Positions 1 to 10,114 are shown, numbered from the stretch's first letter. The stretch is 36,625 nt of DNA from PALSA-1196 sp036833805 (GCA_036833805.1 DAITPA010000014.1:1-36625), one strand, 5' to 3'. Translations and numbers: made by a program. Notes: generated by a model not told the origin, from the sequence alone.

Positions 1-284
1 ATGCTCGAGACATCCACCGAGACGTTGAGCAGGAAATCGCCGCGCCCCAGATGCGGATTGAGGATGCGGCGAAAGCTCTCGCGCGTCAGCGTGTCGCACA
101 CGAGTTTGACGCCGAACTCTGCGGCGACCGCGCGCCCACGCTCGTCAGCGGTGACGATCGTGATGCGCTCGGCCGGCAAGCCGATGTGACGCAGAATGAG
201 CGGCAGCACACCCTGGCCGATGCTGCCGAAGCCGACCAGCAGGATTCGGCCGGGAAATTCAACATGAATCTTATGGGAGCTCAT
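1..284 (-). CDS. hss: Homospermidine synthase, N-terminal part (cut by window edge)
   Basis: Only the first 94 or so residues lie in the window; the gene continues past the left edge. The start is an ATG at 284. The N-terminus shows a Rossmann dinucleotide-binding motif, LLVGFGSIGQG (residues 15-25), followed by LPLILRHIGL and ITIVTADERG. This combination is what I recognise from bacterial homospermidine synthases of the saccharopine-dehydrogenase-like fold. The family uses NAD to join the aminobutyl group of one putrescine to another, giving the polyamine homospermidine, in the cytoplasm. It lies 8 nt downstream of the GST gene on the same strand, so co-transcription is likely. A plain saccharopine dehydrogenase-like oxidoreductase is the alternative, because the catalytic C-terminal domain is not visible. 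Confidence 0.75.
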   Translation of the reverse strand, partial: MSSHKIHVEFPGRILLVGFGSIGQGVLPLILRHIGLPAERITIVTADERGRAVAAEFGVKLVCDTLTRESFRRILNPHLGRGDFLLNVSVDVSS

Positions 285-292
285 CAGTGATT

Positions 293-964
293 TCAGCCGG
301 GCGTGTCGCGCCAGTGCGGAGGGTAGGTGCGCTCGTATCCCGGCAGCGCTTCCACGCGCGCGATCCAGCGATCAAGCGCAGGATAATTTGTTGCCAGCGG
401 CAGGAAGCGCGACGACAGATCACGCGCCTCGGGGCGGTTGAGCGCGCGCACCAGCAGCTGAATCGACGGAAAGATCACCATGTCGGCGGCGGAGAAACTC
501 TCCCCCACGATCCAGTTGGACTTCGACAGGCGGCCCTCGATGGTGCGCGCTTCGCTTGCTACGACGTGCATCGCCGCGGTGAGATCAGCCGCCGGCAGAT
601 TCGGCGTCTTGGCAAACACCGCGGTTACGATATTTGCGGCTTGCCGCTCGGCATAGGCTTGAAATTCGCAGATGACGCGCATGATGACGCCGGCCTCCTC
701 CGGCGTATGGCCGAAGATCGGCGGCGCCGGATATTTCAGATCGAGGTAATACAGCACGGCAAGGGATTCGAATACGACGTAGTCGCCATCCTTCAGCACC
801 GGCACGCGGCCGCGCGGATTCAACGCGAGCATCTGCGGCGACTTGTGTTCTTGCTTGGAGAATTGCAGCACGTGGCTCGTGTACGGCAGGTGCTTGAACT
901 CAAGCGCCAGCAGCACGCGCCACGCGTATGAACTGCCGCTGCCCCAGTACAGGTCGATGGCCAT
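293..964 (-). CDS. Glutathione S-transferase family protein
   Basis: A 223-residue protein, the usual GST length. The N-terminal thioredoxin-like domain (about residues 1-80) contains WGSGSSYAWRVLLAL at the start. It also has the cis-proline glutathione-binding segment NPRGRVPVLKDG and the ES pair in VVFESLAVLYYLD. The helical C-terminal domain (about 90-215) carries the folding motif NWIVGESFSAADMVIFP, with the N-capping box and conserved Asp. GSTs conjugate glutathione to electrophiles or act as glutathione-dependent peroxidases or isomerases; the substrate cannot be read from sequence. I chose the ATG at 964 because the open frame further upstream (to 1048) adds a non-GST, cysteine-rich stretch. 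The divergent sulfurtransferase starts 90 bp away, so the two promoters must share about 90 bp. Confidence 0.85.
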   Translation of the reverse strand: MAIDLYWGSGSSYAWRVLLALEFKHLPYTSHVLQFSKQEHKSPQMLALNPRGRVPVLKDGDYVVFESLAVLYYLDLKYPAPPIFGHTPEEAGVIMRVICEFQAYAERQAANIVTAVFAKTPNLPAADLTAAMHVVASEARTIEGRLSKSNWIVGESFSAADMVIFPSIQLLVRALNRPEARDLSSRFLPLATNYPALDRWIARVEALPGYERTYPPHWRDTPG

Positions 965-1053
965 AGATGTCGCAGTCGTTTTCTGAATTGAGCGATTGTA
1001 CCGGCAACACGACTCCGCAGAAAATGCATCGCAGCAAAAGGTACGCACGCATC

Positions 1054-1902
1054 ATGTATACGACGCTGATCCAAACCGCAGAACTCGCCGCATCAATGGC
1101 CGATACGCGCTGGGCGATTCTCGACTGCCGCTTCGAACTTGCGCAGCCCGACTGGGGCGAGCGCGCCTACGCGAGCGCTCATATAGCGCACGCGCAATAC
1201 GCGCATCTTGACCGCGATCTCGCCGGCGCCGTCACGCCGGCGAGCGGCCGGCATCCGCTGCCGCAGCGTGCACACTGGGCGGCGACGCTCGGCCGCTGGG
1301 GCATCGATCACAACGTCCAGGTGGTCGCCTACGATCAAGGCAGCGGCGCCTACGCGGCGCGCTTGTGGTGGCTCATGCGCTGGGTCGGACACACGCGCGT
1401 CGCCGTATTGGATGGCGGCTACGCGGCATGGCTCGCCGCGAGCCTGCCGGTGAGCGCGGCGGCTGAGTCACGCGCGGCCACGACTTTCATAGCAGGCGCA
1501 GCAGGCGTTGCCACGGTTGCAACCGAACAAATCGAGCCCGCGCTCAAACATCGACAGATCGTACTGGTCGATGCGCGCGGCGCGGATCGCTTTGCGGGCG
1601 CGAACGAGAGCATCGATGCCGTTGCCGGACACATCCCCGGCGCGACCAACCAGCCGTTCATGAAAAACCTCGACGCACGCGGGCGCTTTTTGCCGGCGCC
1701 CGAGCTTGCGTGCCGCTGGCAGGCAGTGCTCGGCGCACATGCCGCGAGCGACCTTGTGTCGATGTGCGGCTCCGGCGTCACCGCGTGCCACAACCTGCTT
1801 GCGCTCGAGATCGCAGGCTTGAGCGGCGCGCGCCTCTACCCCGGCTCGTGGAGCGAATGGATCCGCGATCCGGCGCGCGGCGTGGCGCGCGGTGCCGCCT
1901 GA
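1054..1902 (+). CDS. sseA: Thiosulfate/3-mercaptopyruvate sulfurtransferase
   Basis: A 282-residue protein with two rhodanese domains. The N-terminal domain (about 1-135) is non-catalytic and contains VVAYDQGSGAYAARLWW and VLDGGYAAW. The C-terminal domain (about 150-280) has LVDARGADRF, GHIPGAT and the active-site loop MCGSGVTAC with catalytic Cys238. CGSGVTAC is the loop type of E. coli SseA and 3-mercaptopyruvate sulfurtransferases, so that activity (sulfur transfer to cyanide or thiol acceptors) is favoured over a classical thiosulfate rhodanese. The ATG at 1054 is preceded by AAAAGG at 1036-1041. Longer in-frame starts at 967 and 1024 add non-homologous sequence. It is cytoplasmic, with no signal peptide. 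It precedes speA by 118 nt on the same strand, but a strong hairpin lies between them. Confidence 0.88.
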   Translation: MYTTLIQTAELAASMADTRWAILDCRFELAQPDWGERAYASAHIAHAQYAHLDRDLAGAVTPASGRHPLPQRAHWAATLGRWGIDHNVQVVAYDQGSGAYAARLWWLMRWVGHTRVAVLDGGYAAWLAASLPVSAAAESRAATTFIAGAAGVATVATEQIEPALKHRQIVLVDARGADRFAGANESIDAVAGHIPGATNQPFMKNLDARGRFLPAPELACRWQAVLGAHAASDLVSMCGSGVTACHNLLALEIAGLSGARLYPGSWSEWIRDPARGVARGAA

Positions 1903-1961
1903 TACACGCCTATACTCGCCACGAAATTTTGCTATGGTGCGCGTCAACTGAACGGTGCGCT

Positions 1962-1999
1962 GCGTGGCTGGTCCCTAAAGTTGTGGGGACCGGCCACGC
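1962..1999 (+). promoter_or_regulatory. Strong hairpin in the speA leader (attenuator or terminator candidate)
   Basis: The arms 1962-1975 and 1986-1999 pair over 14 bp with one G-U and no bulge, closing a 10-nt loop that starts TAAAGTTGT. A short T run (2003-2006) follows, then GGGAG (2007-2011), the likely ribosome-binding site of speA. The structure could end transcription from the sulfurtransferase gene, or act as a leader element controlling speA. The tail has only four T residues, so it is not a classical intrinsic terminator. Confidence 0.55.
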
Positions 2000-2020
2000 G
2001 CATTTTGGGAGTCGCAACTC

Positions 2021-4006
<1,986 letters not shown>

Positions 4007-4281
4007 CGCGGCGCAGCGGCAGGATGCGGGCGCGTGGTGCGCGCCGGGTTCGTGGCATAGCGCGCCGCTAAGACCGCAAGCCACGAGCGTCCGCTAAGCG
4101 CCTCCAGGCGCGCGTGCGTCGCTGCGGCGCGCTCGCCGCGGCTGCCGTTGCGGTATGGCATCTGAAAGCCGCGGCTGCAGCGGCGCCGGCACACGGCTGC
4201 CGGTTCACTATTTACTTCCCGCGGCGGCCGGGAGTAGCATTTCCGCTGACTCTTGTCTGCTTTTCACAAGCGAGCGATTGG
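4007..4281. other. 275-nt intergenic region between speA and the RRM gene
   Basis: No gene is supported here. A small hairpin just after speA (arms 4029-4034 and 4040-4045, loop TGGTG) and another at 4217-4233 (TCCCG/CGGGA) are visible, neither followed by a good T run. The frame of the RRM gene stays open upstream to a GTG at 4114, but the extra residues are Ala/Arg-rich and unlike a protein. I read the region as the speA 3' end plus the promoter and leader of the RRM gene. I cannot name a convincing -35/-10 pair. Confidence 0.4.
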
Positions 4282-4563
4282 ATGACGACGATCTATGTGG
4301 GGAACCTCTCCTTCAATGCCACCGAGCAGGACGTTCGCAGTCTCTTCGAGCGTCATGGCAAAGTGGATTCCGTCAAACTCATTATGGACCGCGAAACCGG
4401 CAAGCCCCGCGGCTTTGGCTTTGTCGACATGGAACCGAACGAAGCGCAGGCGGCCATTCAAGCCCTGAACGGCCAGCAGATGAATGGCCGTCCGTTGCGA
4501 GTCAATGAAGCGCAGGAACGCCCGCAGCGTCCGCGCCAAGGCGGCGGACCGTTCCGACGCTGA
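4282..4563 (+). CDS. Small RNA-binding protein with a single RRM domain
   Basis: A 93-residue protein made almost wholly of one RNA recognition motif. RNP2 is IYVGNL (residues 4-9) and RNP1 is RGFGFVDM (43-50), with the exposed aromatic positions kept (Tyr5, Phe45, Phe47). The spacing is typical: LFERHGKVDSVKLIMDRETG in between and the AIQALNG helix after. A short Arg/Pro/Gly tail (about 78-93) follows, as in bacterial and cyanobacterial Rbp proteins. Such proteins bind single-stranded RNA and several are cold-induced; the targets here are unknown. The start at 4282 places the RRM at the extreme N-terminus as in homologues. Its stop codon abuts the ATG of the next gene (TGAATG), so the two are probably translated from one message. 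Confidence 0.92.
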   Translation: MTTIYVGNLSFNATEQDVRSLFERHGKVDSVKLIMDRETGKPRGFGFVDMEPNEAQAAIQALNGQQMNGRPLRVNEAQERPQRPRQGGGPFRR

Positions 4564-5400
4564 ATGCCCGCACTGCATAAGTGCGCACTGACGGCCGTCG
4601 CTGCTGCGCTCGTGGCAGCCGCCTGCGCATCCGCGCAGAGCACGCGGGAAACGAGCGCCGAGGCGCTTGACCGCATTCTCGCCGGCGAGCATCGCCCGGC
4701 GTCCGAGCGCGAGCGTGATGCCTTCCGCCATCCGAAGGAAACCCTGCTGTTTTTCGGGCTGCGGCCGCAAATGCAGGTCGTGGAGATCTGGCCGGAGCCG
4801 GGTTGGTACACCGAAATTATTGCCCCGGTCGTCAAAGACCAGGGCAAATACTACGCGGCGCTGGCAGCGCCCCGTCCGGACAACGCCTATGTCAGCGCGC
4901 GCACCAAGGCTTATGAAGAGCGCTTCGCGGCGCATCCCGAGCTCTACGGCAAGATCGAACTGACAACCCTCGCAGCGGACGCGCGCGAAATTGCGCCACC
5001 GGGGTCGGTCGACATGGTGGTCACGTTCCGCAACATCCATAACTGGATGGCGGGCGGTTGGGCGCCGCAGGCTTTTGCCGCCATGTACAAGGCGCTAAAA
5101 CCCGGCGGCATTCTTGGCGTCGTCGAGCACCGCGGCAACCCCGAGCTGCCGCAGGACCCGAAAGCCAAGAGCGGCTACGTGCGTGAAGACGACGCGATCC
5201 GCTTGATCGAGTCGCAGGGCTTTGCGCTCGTTGCGCAGTCGGAGATCAACGCCAACCCCAAGGACAGCAAAGACTATCCGCAGGGCGTGTGGACGCTGCC
5301 GCCGGTGTATCGTTTGGGAGATAAGGACAAGGCGACCTACGCTGCGATCGGCGAGTCCGATCGCTTCACACTGAAGTTCGTGAAGCCGAAGTCGCGCTAG
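4564..5400 (+). CDS. Exported class I methyltransferase-like protein (COG4798 type)
   Basis: A 278-residue protein beginning with an N-terminal export signal (positive start, hydrophobic residues about 8-20). The region VAAACASAQS could be cut by signal peptidase I after ASA, or lipidated at Cys21; the lipobox is imperfect. The mature part resembles class I SAM-dependent methyltransferases: the glycine loop region reads VVEIWPEPGWYT (72-83), with Glu74 as the strand-end acid. Later segments are DMVVTFRNIHNWM (150-162) and a post-motif helix ALKPGGILGVVEHRG. I recognise this as the predicted-methyltransferase family COG4798, which has an export signal in many proteobacteria. Periplasmic SAM is not known to be available, so an authentic methyltransferase reaction is doubtful. 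It directly follows the RRM gene. Confidence 0.8.
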   Translation: MPALHKCALTAVAAALVAAACASAQSTRETSAEALDRILAGEHRPASERERDAFRHPKETLLFFGLRPQMQVVEIWPEPGWYTEIIAPVVKDQGKYYAALAAPRPDNAYVSARTKAYEERFAAHPELYGKIELTTLAADAREIAPPGSVDMVVTFRNIHNWMAGGWAPQAFAAMYKALKPGGILGVVEHRGNPELPQDPKAKSGYVREDDAIRLIESQGFALVAQSEINANPKDSKDYPQGVWTLPPVYRLGDKDKATYAAIGESDRFTLKFVKPKSR

Positions 5401-5403
5401 CTC

Positions 5404-7491
5404 TCACCACATCTCCTTCAGGCGCGCGCCGACGTCGAGCGCCGTTGCCGCAGCGTCGTCCGCGAGCGCATCCCCCACCAAACTCGACCCCTGAAAGGCA
5501 ATCGCTTCGAAGCACTTCAGAACCTTGTCCGTCATGAAGCGGCTGCGTCCACCATAGACGTGCGCGTCGGCATGCTTCGGCTGGTTCGTCAGATGAAATT
5601 TGAGCGGCGCCACCAGGAACAGATCATTCTGCGCACGCGTCATGGCGACATACAAAAGCCGCCGCTCCTCTTCGATGAGCTCCGCCTTGCCGGTTGAAAA
5701 CTCGGAAGGAAAGCTGCCGTCGACGACGTTCAGCAGATACACCGTGTCCCATTCCATGCCCTTTGCCGAATGGATCGTCGAGAGGATGAGGTAGTCTTCA
5801 TCGAGGAGCGGCTGCCCGGCAAGATCACTCGTGGCATTCGGCGGATCAAGCGACAGCTCGGTGAGAAAGCGCTCGCGCGAGGGGTACTGACCCGACAAGT
5901 GCTCGAGCTGATCAAGATCGCCGATGCGCGTATGCGAATGCTCGTACAAACGCTCAAGGTGCGGCTTGTACCATTCGCGCACCAGCTGCAGCTGTCCCGC
6001 CCAGGCGCGCTCGCTCATCCCGAGGATCAGCAAAAGCTCGGTGAGCTTGCGCCAGCCTGGAGCTGCAGCCTGCGGCGGCTTGAACTTCTGCAACGACGCG
6101 AACGAGCCGCCTTCGGCTTCGAAGTGTTCGATGACATGGCGTGCATTGGCGGGCCCCATGCCAGGCAGGAGCTGCACGACACGAAACGCGGCGACCGTGT
6201 TCTTCGGATTGTCAGCCCAGCGCAGCACCGACAGCAGGTCTTTGACGTGCGCCGCTTCGAGAAATTTAAGACCGCCGTACTTCACGAACGGAATCTTGCG
6301 CCGCGCGAGCTCCACTTCCAGGATGTCGCTGTGGCTTGCGCCGCGAAACAGCACCGCCTGCCGCTTGAGCGGCACATTGGCCTCGCGCCGGCGCAGCACT
6401 TCACTGCACACGAACTCGGCCTGCGTCGCAAGATCGGGCACCGTCACGAGGCGCGGTCGCACGCCCTGGCCGCGAATCGCCAACAGATGCTTGCGGAACT
6501 GGCGCGGTGCTTCGGCCATGAGGGCATTCGCAGCGTCGAGCACCGGCTGCGTCGAACGGTAATTCTGCGCCAGCGTGACGACCTCGGCGCGCGGCACGAA
6601 GCGCTCGGGAAACCCCAAGATGTTGTCGACGGCCGCCGCGCGGAACGAGTAGATCGCCTGCGCGTCATCGCCCACCACCGCAAGACCTGCGCCATCGGGC
6701 TTCATGGCGTGCAGGATATCGGCCTGCAATTTGTTCGTGTCCTGATATTCATCGACGAGTACGTGATCGAAGTTGCCGCTCACGTGCGCGGCGAGGCGCG
6801 CTTCGCCCATCATTGCGTGCCAATACAGGAGCAGATCATCGTAATCGAGCAGGTTGCAGCGCTGTTTGCGATCCACATAACCGCGATACAGCTGCGCAAG
6901 CTCCGCCTGCCACTGCACGCACCACGGATACTGCTGCGCGAGCGTGTCTTTGAGTGCCCGTCCGGTGTTGACGCGATAGGAATAAATCTGCAGACAGGTT
7001 TCCTTGCGCGGGAAACGCTGTTCTTTGGCGGCAAGCCCGAGCTCCTGACGCACGCCGTCAAGCAGATCCGCCGCATCCGCGCGGTCGATCACGGAGAACT
7101 GCGGATCGAGCTTCAGATGGCGTGCATAGTGGCGCAGCAGGCGATTGCCGATGGAATGGAACGTGCCGGTCCAGGTGAGACGCTGCAGGAGCGTCTGACT
7201 GAGTCCGCCCAAAGATTCATGCAGCGCCTTCTTGATGATGTCGTGCGCGCGCCGGCGCATTTCCGCCGCTGCGCGCCGCGAGAACGTCAGCATCAGGATG
7301 CGCGACGGGTCGACGCCGTGGATGACCAGATGCGCGACGCGATGCGCGAGCGTATCGGTCTTGCCGGTGCCGGCTCCGGCCACAATCAAGAGCGGTCCGG
7401 ACTTCAGGCCCTTGTGCGGCTGTACCTCGCCATAGGAGACCGCTTTGCGCTGCGGACTATTGAGCTTTTCCAGGTGCGAGGCAGTTGACAT
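5404..7491 (-). CDS. UvrD/Rep/PcrA-type ATP-dependent DNA helicase (SF1A)
   Basis: A 695-residue superfamily 1A 3'-5' helicase. Motifs in order: Q-motif region LNSPQRKAV (10-18), Walker A GAGTGKT (39-45), motif Ia LMLTFSRRAAAEM (67-79), Walker B DEYQDT (247-252), motif III GDDAQAIYSFRAA (274-286), motif IV around TLAQNYRST, motif V STIHSAKGMEWDTVYL, and motif VI VAMTRA (615-620). Members unwind DNA during repair or replication restart and can displace proteins from DNA. UvrD, Rep and PcrA cannot be told apart safely from motifs alone. STIHSAKGMEWD, where UvrD has TVHSAKGLEF, suggests a side branch rather than the orthologue of E. coli UvrD. The gene is convergent with the methyltransferase-like gene (3-nt gap). 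A TATAGT box lies upstream on the minus strand, but I find no convincing -35. Confidence 0.93.
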   Translation of the reverse strand: MSTASHLEKLNSPQRKAVSYGEVQPHKGLKSGPLLIVAGAGTGKTDTLAHRVAHLVIHGVDPSRILMLTFSRRAAAEMRRRAHDIIKKALHESLGGLSQTLLQRLTWTGTFHSIGNRLLRHYARHLKLDPQFSVIDRADAADLLDGVRQELGLAAKEQRFPRKETCLQIYSYRVNTGRALKDTLAQQYPWCVQWQAELAQLYRGYVDRKQRCNLLDYDDLLLYWHAMMGEARLAAHVSGNFDHVLVDEYQDTNKLQADILHAMKPDGAGLAVVGDDAQAIYSFRAAAVDNILGFPERFVPRAEVVTLAQNYRSTQPVLDAANALMAEAPRQFRKHLLAIRGQGVRPRLVTVPDLATQAEFVCSEVLRRREANVPLKRQAVLFRGASHSDILEVELARRKIPFVKYGGLKFLEAAHVKDLLSVLRWADNPKNTVAAFRVVQLLPGMGPANARHVIEHFEAEGGSFASLQKFKPPQAAAPGWRKLTELLLILGMSERAWAGQLQLVREWYKPHLERLYEHSHTRIGDLDQLEHLSGQYPSRERFLTELSLDPPNATSDLAGQPLLDEDYLILSTIHSAKGMEWDTVYLLNVVDGSFPSEFSTGKAELIEEERRLLYVAMTRAQNDLFLVAPLKFHLTNQPKHADAHVYGGRSRFMTDKVLKCFEAIAFQGSSLVGDALADDAAATALDVGARLKEMW

Positions 7492-7616
7492 GCGCGGCGA
7501 CTATACTTGGGGTGGCGGCGCGCGGCTATTGACGCGGTCACAGGCGCTCGGCTTGCGCGCTGCGCGCGGAAGTTTTCGCTTGTCCTCGTGCAACCGGCGC
7601 CGCTACCCTTGCGCGC

Positions 7617-8141
7617 ATGAATCCCTTGAACCGCACCAGCCACTTCCGCGGCCGCGTTGTGCACGTTACGGTCGACGACGTCCTGCTGCCGAACGGCCAT
7701 CGCACCCAACTTGATGTCGTGCATCATCCTGGTGGCGCCGCGGCAGTTGCAATAGATTCCGAACAGCGGGTGTGTCTGTTGCGTCAATACCGCTACGTCG
7801 CCGACGGCTGGCTGTGGGAGCTGCCGGCGGGCAAGCTCGAGCTCAACGAGCCGCCGCTTGTTACCGCGCAGCGCGAGCTCAGCGAGGAAGCCGGCACGCG
7901 CGCTGCGGATTGGCAATCGTTGGGGAACTATTTGAGCTCCCCCGGGGTCTTCACCGAGGTCATTCATCTCTTCCTCGCGACCGAGCTCGCCCCGGCGGCA
8001 AGCGCCCACGAGCCTTCCGAAGTCATCGAAGTGCACTGGGTGGCGCTCGCGCAAGCGCGCCGCTGGGCGCTCGACGGGACGATCCGCGACGGCAAGACGG
8101 CGCTCGGGGTGTTGCGCGCGGCCGGCCGGACCAATCCGTGA
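7617..8141 (+). CDS. NUDIX hydrolase, ADP-ribose pyrophosphatase-like
   Basis: A 174-residue protein with a complete Nudix box, G72-x5-E78-x7-R86-E87-L-x-E90-E91-x-G93. It is preceded by the VCLLRQYRY and WLWELPAG segments characteristic of NudF/ADP-ribose pyrophosphatases. Members hydrolyse ADP-ribose or related nucleotide sugars to AMP plus a sugar phosphate, using Mg2+ bound by the box glutamates. The residues around the box (SSPGVFTEVIHLFLA) fit that subgroup, but substrate choice remains inference. The 125-bp gap to the divergent helicase gene must hold both promoters. An ADP-ribosylglycohydrolase fusion lies about 5.5 kb downstream, another enzyme of ADP-ribose turnover. Confidence 0.9.
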   Translation: MNPLNRTSHFRGRVVHVTVDDVLLPNGHRTQLDVVHHPGGAAAVAIDSEQRVCLLRQYRYVADGWLWELPAGKLELNEPPLVTAQRELSEEAGTRAADWQSLGNYLSSPGVFTEVIHLFLATELAPAASAHEPSEVIEVHWVALAQARRWALDGTIRDGKTALGVLRAAGRTNP

Positions 8142-8219
8142 CGTATTGCACAGCCCTAAGTGCGATGCGTACCTAAGCTTGCGATGCAGGGTATGGTCGG
8201 CAGCAATGCAACTTAATCC

Positions 8220-8615
8220 GTGAAACACACCGATACCAAGCCACCTTCAGAAGCCGAATCGACGGGCAGCAGCGAAAGCGCGAACCGCAGACGCATCGGC
8301 CGCGTGGTGCACGACGATCGCGGACAGGCTTCGGTCGAGTGGCTTGATGCGCCGGTCAACCAGGCGCGCACGGTTCTGGAGATCGAGGATACGGCGGGCG
8401 TGCAGCGGCGCCTGAAGGGCTCGCGCGAAAATCCAACGACCAAGGCGCCGCGCCAGGACACGTTCAACCCCTATCAGCGCGTCCCCGGCACGACGCCCGC
8501 AGCCGGCCCGCGCCGCGATCTGCGCGAGCTCTCCAAGTGGATCAAGATGATGCGTGAGATCGAGGCGCAGAAAGCCCTCGACAAGGACGCTGCCAAAAAC
8601 CCCGCCGAAGATTGA
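8220..8615 (+). CDS. Small hydrophilic protein of unknown function
   Basis: A 131-residue open frame starting at GTG 8220, the first possible start after an in-frame stop at 8214-8216. I do not recognise the family. The first 27 residues are polar and look disordered. Residues about 28-65 have a strand-like pattern (RRIGRVVHDDRGQASVEWLDAP, TVLEIED), and the C-terminal third is helical and charged (ELSKWIKMMREIEAQKAL). There is no signal peptide or membrane segment. Support for coding comes from the codon bias matching its neighbours and the tight fit between the NUDIX gene and the convergent unknown gene at 8630. The start codon has no clear ribosome-binding site, so the true N-terminus is uncertain. 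Confidence 0.65.
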   Translation: MKHTDTKPPSEAESTGSSESANRRRIGRVVHDDRGQASVEWLDAPVNQARTVLEIEDTAGVQRRLKGSRENPTTKAPRQDTFNPYQRVPGTTPAAGPRRDLRELSKWIKMMREIEAQKALDKDAAKNPAED

Positions 8616-8629
8616 AAGTGCGGCGCGCG

Positions 8630-9283
8630 TTACGAGCAACCGCGCTCGATGTGCGCCATCTTGCGCCCGTCGCTCAAACGGTAGAAGCGCCGCAGCTCGG
8701 CGAGCACCTCACGCCCAAGCGCAACCGGCGAGGCGCGCAAGCCCCGCTCCAGGCGCCGGCAGAATTTCTCCGCATAGCGGCTCGCAGCGCGATACATCCG
8801 CTCACGACCGCGCGCAAGATGCGGATCAATACGTGTGCGCTCGAACAAGAGTCTCAGTAGCTCGACTGGGAAGCGCTCTGGGGATTGGCGCCGCAAGAGC
8901 GCAAAGGTTGCGACGTATTTGTCGATCTCAGCCTGCATTTCGAGCTCCAGAATCGACACCGGCTTGTCGTGCCCGGCATTCCAGGCGAAGTACACGAAGT
9001 GGCTCACGCCCTCGAGCGCCGTCCAATAGTCCGCGACGTTCGCTGCGTCGAGGCGCTCCAGAGGATCGGCGCGCCGCAGGCGCTCGAGAAGCTCGGGGTC
9101 AAGATACAGCGACACCCCGACCGCATCTGACTCCTCGACGATGATGAGCCCCTCATCGCAGCGGCTGGTAAGCGCGCACTGCGGCAGCCGCGTGCGTTCG
9201 GTGACGAGAAAGTCATAGACGTCATGCGCGATCGGCACATCGTAGATGCCGCCGATGAGCTCCTGGATGTGCCGCAGAATCAT
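8630..9283 (-). CDS. Conserved-looking protein of unknown function, second gene of a coupled pair
   Basis: A 217-residue soluble protein with no signal peptide or membrane helix. I cannot assign a family. Visible segments are a mixed N-terminal half (IYDVPIAHDVYDFLVTE, EGLIIVEESDAVGVSLYLD) and a central HFVYFAWNAGHDKPVSILE, followed by a mostly helical, Arg-rich C-terminal half (EKFCRRLERGLR, EVLAELRRFYRLSDGRKMAHIE). The central His, Trp and Glu-rich segment is the likeliest functional spot. Its ATG at 9283 lies 4 nt after the stop of the gene at 9288-9917, so translation is almost certainly coupled and the two products may act together. It converges with the small gene at 8220-8615. Confidence 0.75.
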   Translation of the reverse strand: MILRHIQELIGGIYDVPIAHDVYDFLVTERTRLPQCALTSRCDEGLIIVEESDAVGVSLYLDPELLERLRRADPLERLDAANVADYWTALEGVSHFVYFAWNAGHDKPVSILELEMQAEIDKYVATFALLRRQSPERFPVELLRLLFERTRIDPHLARGRERMYRAASRYAEKFCRRLERGLRASPVALGREVLAELRRFYRLSDGRKMAHIERGCS

Positions 9284-9287
9284 CGGC

Positions 9288-9917
9288 TCAATGCGCGAGC
9301 GCGCCGCGTGCGCAGGCCGTCGGCTGTACTCCCAGGCGCTCGAGTATTTGGTACGAGCGGCGACTGCCCGTCTTCAGCCAGATTTCATAGAGGCGCAGGA
9401 TGTCGCGATCCGAATGGCGGTAGGCGCTCTCGGCGAGTTCGTTCAGAGCATCGACGAGCGGCTGGAATTTGCTGGCGAGCTCGGCAAAGACTGTACCCAG
9501 GACCCGCCGTGGGCCGCGCGCGTGCGCGGCGGCAAGCGTGCCGTAAGCGCGCCCGCCCATTGCAATGTGGTAGTCAATGTCGATGAGCTTGCGCGCGAAG
9601 CTCTGTGCAAAGAATCCGGCGACGAACAGTGATACGTCGCCCAAGCGCTGCAAGCCGCAGTGCCGAGCCTGCTGCGAGGGCGCGTCGAGCGCCTCGGACA
9701 GCATGACGACCAGCGGCTTTAAGCGAGTGCCGTTCGGCGTGCGCTCATAAAGCGCTTCGGAGCGGGCGAACAGCGTGAGGAGGTTGACGACGTAGTGTTC
9801 GGTTTGATCTTCGACCGTCAGGCGCTGTTTGGCAAAAGTGCTCTTAAGCGCATCGCGGAAGAACTCGCGCAGATTCGCGACGGGGACCAAGCCTGTGGAA
9901 CTTGTGGTTTCCGGCAT
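9288..9917 (-). CDS. Helical protein of unknown function, first gene of a coupled pair
   Basis: A 209-residue, mainly alpha-helical cytoplasmic protein. It starts at ATG 9917 with a good ribosome-binding site (AAGGAGA on the minus strand, 9928-9934). I do not recognise a named family. Helical stretches such as NLREFFRDALKSTFAKQ, EHYVVNLLTLFARS and DVSLFVAGFFAQSFARKLID are followed by the motif DYHIAMGGRAYGTLA. The C-terminal part contains YRHSDRDILRLYEIWLKTGS and YQILERLGV. The upstream stretch contains an AT-rich TTTAATATAAAAAAGG segment on the minus strand, a plausible -10 region. The partner gene follows after 4 nt. A stable two-gene operon of unknown job is the safest description. Confidence 0.78.
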   Translation of the reverse strand: MPETTSSTGLVPVANLREFFRDALKSTFAKQRLTVEDQTEHYVVNLLTLFARSEALYERTPNGTRLKPLVVMLSEALDAPSQQARHCGLQRLGDVSLFVAGFFAQSFARKLIDIDYHIAMGGRAYGTLAAAHARGPRRVLGTVFAELASKFQPLVDALNELAESAYRHSDRDILRLYEIWLKTGSRRSYQILERLGVQPTACARGALAH

Positions 9918-10114
9918 AGCGCGCGTATCTCCTTTTTTATATTAAACGTCACGCAACGCCTAAAGTTGACTCTGCTTGGCTTGAAAATTCCGTGATGAGA
10001 TGCACCAATCCCGATTGTCGCCACCAGGATCGCCTAGCAGCCGAGCCGGTAGAGTGCTGATGCGCTGCGCACGCTGGCGCTAGAATGCTGCCCTTCTTCA
10101 CGGGGGCGCCGCGC

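Noticed and set aside
5770..7488. Long plus-strand open frame (572 codons) opposite the helicase gene
   Set aside because: It is antisense to a helicase with all motifs intact. Its translation is Arg/His/Gln-rich with no domain pattern, the usual shadow in GC-rich DNA.
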